Source of the DNA: Symsagittifera roscoffensis
Taxonomy: Eukaryota > Xenacoelomorpha > Acoela > Convolutidae
Direction of reading: 5' to 3'
DNA: 64,000 nt
Assembly: GCF_963678635.1 (NCBI RefSeq)
Contig: NC_087065.1
Span: 39,619,430-39,683,429, forward strand
Shown: one piece after another, positions 44,490 through 56,400 of the stretch
How positions within the stretch are numbered: the stretch's first letter is position 1
Layout: the number at the start of each line of letters is the position of its first letter
The notes under the pieces: model-generated
Database searches by the model: none
Seen by the model: the letters and a program-made list of their open reading frames with translations, nothing else
What the model was told of the DNA's origin: nothing
Made by a program: the position numbers and the translations under genes

Positions 44490-47400
44490 CTTAAAATCAA
44501 TACTTGCATTAGTTACTTGGCCAAACATTTCGAGGTATGCTTGATGGTCAGCTGCACCTTCGGTCCCCGGTGAGCGGCCAAAAGTTGAGAAAACTTGGTG
44601 AATAAGCCTTTGTTTTATTTAAGTCCAAAAATTAAAATCCACTTATTAACCTTATTGCAATTCAATTTTTTCCTACCTTCGCATTTGTTTTAATTCGACC
44701 AAAGTTTGCTTTCCTTTTTGCAGATTATTTGAATTGACTTTTAAAAAAAAATAAAAGAAAAACAGTGAAAACACAATTTTCAACGTAAACAACTTATAAG
44801 ATTTTTCTTTAGAAAACATAGCCAACAGACAGATTTAAATGTGCCAATGAACACACGGACACACGGAAACAAAAAAAACTGACTAATTTTTTTTGAAAAA
44901 AATTAAAACTGTCGAATTTAAACAGAGGCGCAGCTAGAGCTTCGCAAATACAATCGAGAAAGCGGAAAAAGATTTGGGAGCTTTAAAATTGGTAAAAACA
45001 CAATTTTTGAGTAATAATTTGGATTGTAATAAACTAAAGATAATCTCACTCGCGTTCAGACAATTCGGCCACAGACAATTCAGCCAATTTCAAATTCAGA
45101 CAATTCAGTCAAAATGAGTGAGACAATTCAGCCAAAGACTATTCAGACAATTTTAAAGTTTTAAAACGTGCGCGCAAAAACTTTTCACATGCGGCAAAAC
45201 ATCAAAGCTTTCATTAGACGACTTATAAGTAATTCCTTTCAAATGCACATAAAACAATTAAAATTAACAGAACCAAAAATGCCTAAGCATAATAAAACTT
45301 TATACAACTCATTATGTTTCCAATTTTGGAATAATAGTTAAGCAAAAATCGAACTCTACAAAAAACTGCGCAATACTTAAAAGTTAACCAATTTACACGA
45401 AAGCAGACCCGAAATAGGGAATTTACAGGCGGTCAAAAAGGATATCAGTTAAAGGGCTGACCACCCCTACCACGTACTGGCCACACAGTTACGCTGATAT
45501 TCTTATCATGCCTTAGGCGGGGGAGGGTGCAACCGCCTATCAGGTAATTTGGGTAGTTGGTTGAAACTAATTTGATACTTAAACTTTTTTAAAAGATAAA
45601 CTAATTGCGATTAAAATATTGACCAACCAGAAACCAGTACCGCGTTTAGCGCCTACTTTTTGCAGTTAAATGGTCCATTGACACAATTAACATTGATTAA
45701 TTTTCATTATCAAGTAGCTTGAACAACTGGTTGATTAGTATCCGAATCATTCTCATTCATTCACATTTAGCAAAAGTTGACGTAAAATGGAATTCGTAAT
45801 ATCTGAACGCGGAAAAAAACATCTTTGTCTCGACGGTTATAGATACCGTGAAAAAAAACCAACTGAAGAACGGGCTCATTAAATGGCAATGTACATTTGG
45901 AAATTGTAGAGCAGTGGGTTATTTGGACGAACAGCAAGAATTTACCTTAAAAACCGAGCACGCTCATTTACCGAGCCCCTCAAAAATTCAAGCCAAGAAA
46001 TTTGCTAATAAAGTTCGAGAAAAAGCCGCAAACACCGGTAACGCTCCCCGACAGATTGTTTTCAACGCCCAAATTGACCTGCCTCTTTATGCAGCGCCCA
46101 CAATACCGAGTTACTCAACATCCCTTCGAAGTATAAACCGAATCAGGCAGCAAGCTTTGGAAACAATGCCAAAACCAAAAAACCTTGAGAGCGTCGACGA
46201 AATTCCTGAACCTCTCAAACTCACACACAGCGGTGATACGTTCCTGTATTTTGATTCTGGTAAGTCGGACAGTCGAGTTTTAGTTTTTGCAACACTACCA
46301 GCGCTTGATTTGCTTTCTCAGTCGGAAATCTGCCATTGCGATGGAACGTTTTCAGTGGCACCAGACGTCTTTTACCAAGTTTATACTATTCATGGTGTAA
46401 TCGAAAACGCAGTTATACCCTTGGTGTATGCTCTGCTGCCCAATAAGACGCAAGACACTTACGAAAAACTTTTTGGCTGCTTAGAGCAATTTGGAAAAAA
46501 AGTAGTCATTGACTTTGAAGCCGCTGTTCGCAACGCCATAAAAAAAATGCAGCCTGATACAGAAATTCAATTCTGTTTCTTCCACCTGGGCCAAGCAGTA
46601 TGGCGCAATGTACAAAAACTTGGTTTTTCGCGCAAGTACATGGACGATGATGAGTTTCGACTGAATGTCAAAAAAATGATTTGCTTGGCATTCGTTCCCA
46701 TTGACGACGTTATTTTCGCGTTTGAGGCGCTCCGAAAAGAGGATGCCTCAGAGGAATTCCAGAGTCTATCAGACTACTTCGAAGACACCTATATTGGTGC
46801 TTGTCGAGGAAATAGACGCGTCAAACCAAAGTTTGACATTGCCGATTGGAACGTTTTCAATCGGGTGCTCAGCGGAGAACCTCGTACGAACAATGCGTTG
46901 GAGGCATGGAATGGCAGCTTCAATAAATTCGTATCGACAAAGCATCCAGCCCTCCCCAAGTTGATCACCCGATTCAAAGATGAGCAAAAAAACGCCGAAA
47001 TTAATGTAGAGAGACTGATGTCCGGTGATATTATCAGAAAACAGAAGCCCAAGTATTCAATAGCAAATGAAAAACTCGTTCAAAACGCAAAAAACTACAA
47101 TCGAGACCATATACAGAAGTATTTAAAACTGTGTACCTTCAATGTACATATTTCGTAAAACTTTATGCATAGCAAGTTTGCTTTGATCTTCGAAATTTGT
47201 TATTTGATGTTTTACATTTCTTTGGTAAACTGTTGAAAGCCTTCTGACTCTAATCAAATTAGAAAAGTTTTATTGTTCCCTTTTATCTTGTCTCTTTAAT
47301 CTAAATTGGCCGAATTGTCATTGGCTGAATTGTCTGAGTTTTTTTGGCTGAATTGTCTGTATTTTAAATCGGCTGAATTGTCTGTGGCTGAATTGTCTCT

Positions 47401-50400
47401 GCGCCAATCTCACTAACTTAGCATGCAATAAATCAAATAAATGCAATGCTAAGTTTTGTATAATTTTGCATTTCAAAAACTGCTATATATACTGAGTTCG
47501 GAAATTTTTGACCAGTCAATTGACAGTTGGAAAAGATTAATAAACGCAAGGAAACAGAAAAAAAACTGATTTGTTTTTTGAAAAAAACTTCAACTTCCGA
47601 CTTTTAAAGAATAAATGAATGCTCTTAAAGCTCCTCTGATTTTTAAGAACAAATTATGATTGACCCTTTTTTTGATAAAATTAACAAGGGAAAGAAACTG
47701 AAATTATTGAATTCAAATGCCAATCCGCGAAACGTTCAATTTGAGCGTAAACAAACTTTACTTTTTCCAAAAAAAAAAACAGAAAAATATCACGACCAAT
47801 ATAAGTGTTTTCGCTTCATTCATTGACACTTAAAAACAACAAGACTGCTCGTATCAGGGCGGAGCCTTGAAGGTTCCGACTGCCTTTTAGGGTTTATGGA
47901 GCAGTAATAACCTTAAAAAATTTAATGTAATAAAACAAAATGAAATTTTTTTTTTAATTTGAAATTTTTTATGAAAATCATCACCCCACACGCCATATTA
48001 AGTTAGAAAGGATAGATTTCGCTCATTGTAGCAAATAAATTATGGCAAATAAGCTTCTTTCAACCAATTTGGAACGATTTCTAAGACGGATTAAATCTCC
48101 GCTTACGCGTTAATAGCGCGAAATATATCGCGCGTTAATTGTCCCAAATTGGCCAAAATGGCAATCTTTAAACCCCCGTAACTCTGCGAAAAATGATCAC
48201 AGGTAAAATATCTTTTCAAATTTGAGCTCAGGACAACAATACCTTTCGAACGATATAAAAAAACTCCGTCAAAAATGGCTAGTTAAAAAGCCGAAATTTG
48301 TCTGAAGAAAAAAAAACCCACCCCGAGCACAAATATTCCGTTACTTTCGTTTCAAAAGTCGGAACAAAAACTATCAACACAATAAAAGTGATGTGCATAT
48401 AAGCGTTTTCATAATTTTTATCGACTCTTAATAACTTAATAGATTTCATGTAGACTCCAATCGATGCCACATCAGCAATAATCCGCAATGATCAGAGCCG
48501 CATATATGTAAGCCCTTTCACTCAAGGATTGAAAAACGCAGCCATAAGGACCTGAACCAGCTGCTGTCTTCGGGTGGAACTTGAACTTAGTAACGTTATT
48601 CGTATCTTTTTATGTCATTGCCTACTCAGTCATACACATGAATGAGTGACCGTTGCTTATTTGAATGATCTAGCATCCTACTTACCCCATCCGTATCTGA
48701 AGCAGGCTGACACGAGCTAGTGGCCAGTTTATCTTCTTTGAGATCGACCTCCTCTCTCAGCGCATAGTAGAATAGATATCTGAATATCGTCAGCACTGAG
48801 CTGGTGTCGGCCAAGTCAGCAATGGACACGTAACGACTGCTGGCACCTGCAACAAAGCACAAAAGCTCACAATAAGTCAAATTTTCATTATCTAGGAAAT
48901 CTGATAATTCAATTCCACTTTCGAAGTTAGATTAATAAACGCAAGGAAACAGAAAAAAAACTGACTTGTTTAAAAAAATTCAACTTCCGACTTTTAAAAA
49001 CAAGGGAAATAAACTGAAATTATTGAGTTCAAATCAGGGGCGGATCTAGGATTTTCTCGAGGGGGGGGGCGGATTTTCAAAAAATTTTCGAAAATTTTGA
49101 CGACCTTTTTTTTTTTTAGGTCGATCAGATTGATTTTCCGAGCTTTCCCAAAGCAGTAAAAAGACCCTGTTGTGGTCAAATTTTCTACGCCGCAGGCAAT
49201 TTTTTGAAAAAACAGGTCAAAAAAGCCGTTTTTGGGCACTTTTTGGAAAATTTTGACAAAAAAAACGCGTTTTTTTGGCGCGCGCTCCCCCTCAAAATTA
49301 GTATATATTGGCGCCGAAGGCGCTTTTAGAAAAATTTTAGGGTCGGTTGGCCAAAAATGGATTTCTTAAAAAGTATCAAAGGGGGGACCCTTTGGGTTGG
49401 CAGGGGTTCGAATCCCTGAGGGGGGGGGGGGGGGGGGGCGTCCGCCCCCCCCCCCCCTAAATCCGCCCCTGGTTCAAATGTCAATCCGCGAAACATTCAA
49501 TTTGAGCGTAAACAAACATTACTTTTTCCAAAAAAAACTGAAAAACTTTACACAGAAGCGTGACCTTTACACTTTCGCTGTTCGATAGTTAGAGTTTGCC
49601 TGCCTTTTAAAAAGGGAATGAACTGAACTTAAAAAGAAATCAAAAGTCAAACCGCCAAAACTGATTTAAGACTTAAAGAAAAATTTTTCAGACGACTTTT
49701 CCTGAAAAACAACAAAAAATCATCACTGCCTATATAAGAGTCTGACAGTTCGAGACAAATGATAAATTTCTGCTGGTTTTCGTAAATTTTCTAGAAAAGA
49801 TTCAATGACTTCCGTTTGAGCTAATAAATCAAGAACCGATCCGGATGATTTTTCATAATTTGCCATCAAATCATTTAGATGAACAAAGCATCCAAAAGGA
49901 CAAATTTTCTAAAATAGATTTGAGCCCTAGGTTCACCGTACATTTTATACTGTTTATTTTCTGACAAACATCGGAGCAACTTTTTTATGATCGGGCGTTT
50001 TCATTCAAGGCAACCCAACAGTCAAAAACCAAATAACAAAATCATATTTTAGTGCCGGAAAACTGCTGTACAAAAATTTTTGCTAATGACAAAGTTCAAA
50101 ATGGCTGACCAAGAAAAAAAATCAGAGACCTCGAAAAGTTTGTAGACTAGCGTGTAGCGCACCTCCGGTGCTTCAAAAAATTAACGAACACAAAAGTTGC
50201 TTATGCATAAAATAAATGAAAAAAAAAACAGCAAAATGAACGCAATCGTAAAAAAAAGACGCGGAAATGCCAAAACGCTTTTGATTTCAAAATTATTCGC
50301 ACGATAAAAAAATAGACTTAAAGAGTTTAGTATAACAAAACCCTAAGGTGGCGGGCAGCAAACAACTGCACTTAACATACTAAAAATTGAGTTTTTCATA

Positions 50401-53400
50401 AAGCTTTTCATCAAATCATCAAATTCATAAATGGGATAGGAGTCGTTTTTTGGAGAAAAGATTCTTAATCCTTGAGATTTTTCTGACAGTACCCAACTAA
50501 AGGGTTGGGATATTTAAATTTAGTGAATTACTCAATTTGAGTTTTCTGCAAGTTTTTTTTTTAAAATCACAAAAATCATCGTATCTCGTAAACTAAAAGA
50601 ATTTGGGCATTCATAATTCGAGACCAAACTTTCAATCCCAAGAGAAACCCTGAAACCCCTTCCATTGGGTTGCATTCAAAATTTGTAATAAACGAAAAAA
50701 AAATTTAACCATTGCAATATACGATATAGCTTAATCGTGAAAAAATTCTCTCGTTAATTATGCAAAAATAAAACGCTGAAAAAGCTTCAACGTGGCGAGA
50801 TAGTGGGACCCGCATTTGAATATATAATATTAGATAATAGATTGCTCATAAGCGATTCCCTTGATTTTACCTTCTTGATAGATGTCCAGGTCTATGAATG
50901 AATTGATGATGGAGCAGTTCACATTCACCAGCAAACAGTACGCATACTCCTCCATCTACCAAGAAATCAAATTAAAATTAGAGCAGCAGACACTTAGCAA
51001 ACTTGATTTTTGACAGGGCACCTTTTTGAATTTAATTTTCGTAACCTGTTCGCGAATCCAATATCAGCACAAAAATGATGGCATCACATTTCGCTAGTTT
51101 CAGTCGCAATTGTTTCTTTGGAATGCTTACTGCAGTAGAAAAATCCCATTTCTTTGTCTAACTTAAAAAACTCTTTTTATCATACGAGCGCAATATAGGG
51201 TATAGCTGGTTGCTTTGATTTCAGGATTTATTGCAAACTCACCCTCAAAGAACAATCAAAGCATTCACAGAATTTTGAAAACAACCAATATAAGTGGAAA
51301 TGATTCAAACTGTCTCCTACCATTGACACTACGTCACTCGTTCCCTCTTCTTTCTTTCCGACTTCATCGTTAAGCTCTTTAGTAGAGTATCTGACAACAA
51401 TTGTCGCAATAAATTCGGACACTTTCGAGATGCGATCGGTGAATTGTGTCTTGCCTGCACCCGATTCCACAGAACTGTTCAGTCCAAAAGCCATAGGCAC
51501 ATCGAAGCTGTCTCCGTAGAAACTAAAAAGCCACAGCAAACTTTATGTTGTCGCATTTATCAACCTATCAAGTCGCAAAAGATTCAAGTGTGCATTTACT
51601 CGAAAAAAAAATAAAATTAGCTCGGTTTTCGGACGTTTTTAGACTCTTTTTGATCAAAAATAGCCGCTGTCGAATGCCCAAATGTTTCACATATATATCT
51701 TGTCTTCTGTCCTCGCAAGCCTCTCTAAATACTAAATCATAAAATAATACACAGAAGCGAAGCGGAGCTTTACATCACTTCCAATACAACACAAACAAAA
51801 AAACATCGAAAGTCTAAAAAAAAAAAGGAGAAAAAAAAGGAGAAACATCGAAAGTTCTAAAAAAAGGGAAAAAAGGAGAAAAAATAGGTCTACCAGAATT
51901 TTCAGATGTCTCGATAAAAGTTCATTCAGAGCAAACATTTGAATATTGAATTAGCAACAGAACAACTCACGAAGCGGAAATAAAGCCAACAAGTTTTTAG
52001 CAGACATCAGTTGAGCCAAAAAAAACTTGAAAAAAGTTTCATGTCCCCCTGAAACTAGAATGAAAAACACTTGCAACTATAATGAAAATTGCTTACAACA
52101 CAAGACAAAACCGTGATGTGGCAACTAAGGCGAAATAAAAACTTAAGCGGAGAAACTGAAGTCCGACAATTCAATTTTAACCGAAAAAAGTTTCAACTTC
52201 ATATATCCTTAGAAAAACAACCTCCGGTCGGAACTCAAACCACAGACCATAGGGTACAAAGGCAACCACGTTACCTCAAAGTCAAATAGGAACTAACCTG
52301 CTAGTTGTTTAGGTTCAACGATAAAGCAAATATGAAAAACAAGTAAAACTTGTAAGAAAGAATGGTAACCTGAAAAAAAAAAAGTCTAGTTCCCGATAAC
52401 AAGACACTGGCTCTCGCAAGTGTAACACTTAAAATGATTTAGAGAGTTCGACTGTACCTGTTGTGGAATGATCCCTTGTGGTCTGTGATGACTATTGCCG
52501 GAAACTGGTCTGCATTTGTGTCCTTCTCCCGCAGGAAGGAGAGGAGAGAGGAGGGAGGAAAGTGAGAGTGAGAAGAACTGTTCAACACCACTCTCTCCAC
52601 CTGCTTGCCCAACACAACTGCAGACACTGAGTCCAAAAGCTCGGTGAACTTCTCATCCTGCATAAGCAAAATGAAAAAGGTAAAGGTAAGTCAAAACAGT
52701 TCCTTCAATTAACGCTCGCGGACTAAATCCCCCAGGATAAAATCCCACCGGATATAATCCCACAGGACTAAATCCCCCATAGGACCGAATCCCCCTAGGA
52801 CAAAATCCCCCATATTTTATTCACTATAATGGAAATCAAACTGTACACATTATATAATTTCATGTTTCTATTGATTCCATTTTGAACTGACTTCCATTTA
52901 TACATGCATCGCCATTTTGACGTGACTTTTTAGCAACTTTAAGATTCCAGCATTCAGTTGACTTCCTATAAGAATGAGCTTCGATTGCAAAAATTAATAA
53001 GCCACGTGGCACAGTCAGTACGACAAGTGAATGGAAAACAATGTTGATTCCTTCAGCGTGAGTTCGAATCCCAAATATGACATTTTGTGCAATCAATGTG
53101 AAGGTCTGTTAAATTTACCCCTAGGGGTAAAAAATCCCGCGCTTCCACTAAGGTGGGGGTGCGGGATGGTGTGAAAGGAAGTCCCCGATTCCTAGAAAAC
53201 CATCTTCTTTATTGTGTCAAAATTTCAGACCTCTAGGATCAAGGAATGTTGATTTTTGGGGGGGGGGGTCCGAAATTTTGAACATGATTTTGAACTTAAT
53301 TTAACGTTAATTTATGTTGGCTGATAAACAAATTAACACCCGATATAGTCCCAGCAAAACGATCAGTGAAACAGGTGTGATACCAATTTGCGTGGTCGCA

Positions 53401-56400
53401 ATTTAATCCCCCCATTAGCAATTAAACGTTTGCTTCTTGACTCAAAATTTTGTTCAGTTTGTAAAACACGTGCATTTTGTTAACTACCGACTCATTCAAA
53501 ACAATTACAATGCAAAATAATAAAGTCAAATTTGTATTAAGCAACAAAGGGGGCCAGAAAGCGCTTCACAATAACTACGCTTACTATAAGAAAAGAGAGT
53601 TAGTCAATTCTATTCAGTGGGAGTGCGAGTTGCGGCGATCAAAGAAACAATGTAAGGCAAGCATATGGACTTCAAAGGGCGAATTCCTCAAATCGTCGCC
53701 ACATGAACACATGCACGGCCCAGACTATGCCTTAATGGAAACGTATACCATTAACGAGCAAATCAAAGCGGACGCAGCGGCTTGCACAGACTCTTCGACA
53801 CAAAAGGTGCTGTCAAATGCCCTGGCGAAAGCCACACCAGAATGCTCATCGAAGATGCCGGTGGTGCCTCACCTCAAACGAAGGATAAGAAGAATCCGAC
53901 ATGAAAACCGTAGCCAGCCACCGATTCCAACAGGATTCGATTTTGAATTGCCTGTTCAATACATGCAAACCATGAATGGAGAGGATTTTCTTCTGGAAGA
54001 TTCGACAGTTCCGGGAACAGGTAAACGTTATTTGGTGTTCGCAACCAACAAAAATATCGAAATCTTAAACTCGTATGGAAACTGGTTCATCGATGGAACC
54101 TTTAAAAGCTGCCCTGATAACTTCTACCAAGTTTACACTGTCCACTGCTTCGTAGATGGAACTACTTTTCCGTGTATCTATGCCCTGCTCCCCGATAAAC
54201 GACAAGAAACGTACAACGCTTTCTGGTCAAACTTGAAAGCAGATATCGCCCCCCCCCCCCCCCAGTTCAATCATGATGGACTTTGAAATGGCTTGCATTA
54301 ATTCTGTGGGTGACAACTTTCCAGACACAGAAATCAAAGGTTGTTTCTTTCACTTCTCGCAAGCCATTTACAGAAAGATACTCGAATTTGGTTATGCAGT
54401 TCAGTATCGCGAAGACAAAGACTTTAACCTAGCTATACGTCTTTTAGCTGCTCTCGCGTTTGCCCCACCCTTACATGTAGAAGCCTGGTATAAGCAAATA
54501 ATAGTAACTTGCCACATTCCTGACGACATCAAGAATTATTTTGAGGACACCTTTGTTGGCAAAGAAATGCGAAACTCGACGAGACGGAAATCGCGATTCG
54601 ACATGGATATGTGGAACGTTTACTTCAGGACCATTGACGACTTCCCCCGAACAAACAATGCCCTTGAAGGATTCCACCGTGGATTCGAATCTATGCTCCA
54701 AATGTCAAATCCTGACATTTGGAAGTTCATTGAGGCAATTCAGAGGCAGCAATCACTGCAATCGTTCAGTTTTGCTCAAATGCAGCTCGGCAAGAAAGTC
54801 CATACAAGGTAAGAGGATAATTTTGGGAGGATAAAGAGAAGTGTATGCTCTGCCGCTAACTACAAGGAGTTGGATTATCTTAAAGCCATAGCTGTTAACT
54901 TGTCCTTTTAGTTTTTAGTCTTTAATCTATCTACTTCTTTTCTGTTAATTATCTTTTATCTTTTAATTCAAGTTTTAGTGTCGCTGTTTTGTTGAATTCG
55001 AATGTGGGGGATTTTAAACTAGAAACTGGGGGATTTTGTCCTAGGGGGATTTGGTCCTACGGGGGATTTAGTCCTGGGGGATTATATCCGGTGGGATTTT
55101 ATCCAGGGGGATTTAGTCCTAGACCCTTCAATTAACCGTCACGATCGCGGAAAAAATAGCTGGAATGGCATACATCTGAACCTTTAACATAGCCAACTGA
55201 CAGAACGCAAAGAAACAGAAAAACAACCGATTTTTTTTGGAAAAATATCAGCCTTCGAACTTCGAAGAAAAAAAGAAACAGCCTTAAGCCTCTTCGAGAT
55301 TAAAGAACACTTTATAATTGACAATTTTTTCATGAAATTCACCCAATTTGGGAAAACTGGATCAATACGTAAAGATTTTATTTAGGTGGGAAATCTAATA
55401 ATTAAATTCTAGTTTCGAAACTAGAATTCGATCACGTTTTTTGTGACCTTAACAGTTCTGCTCTTCGATAGTGGAGTTTGCCTTGCTTTGATGAGTTACA
55501 TGAGTCTTCACTACATGAGTCTTACATGAGTCTTCACTATGTTCATTACTCTCAATTAACGAGCCAAAGAAATGTTATCTTGACAAGTAAAAATACATCT
55601 AATAGACCTTCAGAGTTCAAAAATCGAATCAACTTTTCAAAGCAATTGTCTCTAAGCAATTTATTCTTAACCAATTGCCTTGCCTAAAACATGTACAAAA
55701 TATTTATTATATCATTAGCTAACCTGTGATGCGTTGAGTGTGGAATATGCATAGTACTGTGAGTCAGTGGCGTTTGCCAGTTGGGACAGTTCCAAGTACA
55801 TGCGGATATGTTTGGTATGCAACTCGGCCATGTAGTCCGAGTATGAACTGGGGTCCTGGGGAAAGACTCCCTTGCTCATGTCGTACACTGCACGGATGGA
55901 TCCAGAGTTGTCAAAGAACTCCTTCAAGTACACAGACAAATTAGAATCAGTCATATTCAATTCCCCAATTGATATTCTATTTCCTCACAACTCAAAGAAT
56001 CATCTCTTTAGTGCTACATTACAACATGCATTTTGGCAGTCTGATGCACATACAAACCATGGGAAAGGTCGCAAAAGATGCAATACCATGTTTACTTTAA
56101 CTTGCCAATTATTGTAGAATTAAGGCAAAATTAAGCACTTTGTAGGAAAAACAATTACCGCATCGAAAGCGATGAAGACAACGCTGACGTTTGCCTGTTC
56201 TAACTTTGCGGCCTGTGGCTTCAGAAGGTCCATTACTCCCAATATTGCTAGAATTCCAGAAGCATAAGCCTGGGTTCCCAGGGGATCCAGACTGTAGAAG
56301 TAGGAGTTCGCATCCACCTGCAAATTTTAGATATTTAGTATTGGCAAAAAAGGTAGTAAATCTTGATAAAATCGATTCGCGACGAAAATCAAGTCGAACA

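Larger units (their letters stand above)
52703..55136 (+). mobile_element. Second FLYWCH-MULE transposon, inserted in nicastrin intron 7
   Basis: An element of about 2.41 kb (52714-55125) bounded by an 11-base direct duplication CTTCAATTAAC at 52703-52713 and 55126-55136. The terminal inverted repeats are close to 60 bases and made of iterated GGACTAAATCCCCC and GGATAAAATCCC words. At least six motifs at the left end (52719-52812) mirror those at the right end (55005-55121). It is oriented antisense to nicastrin, as is the MULE at 45051. Confidence 0.9.

Noticed and set aside
44490-44560. Earlier acceptors for nicastrin exon 12 (after GGTGCAG or CACCAAG)
   Set aside because: They would leave two bases before the frame while exon 11 ends in phase 0. 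The acceptor at 44490 keeps phase and fits the family alignment better.
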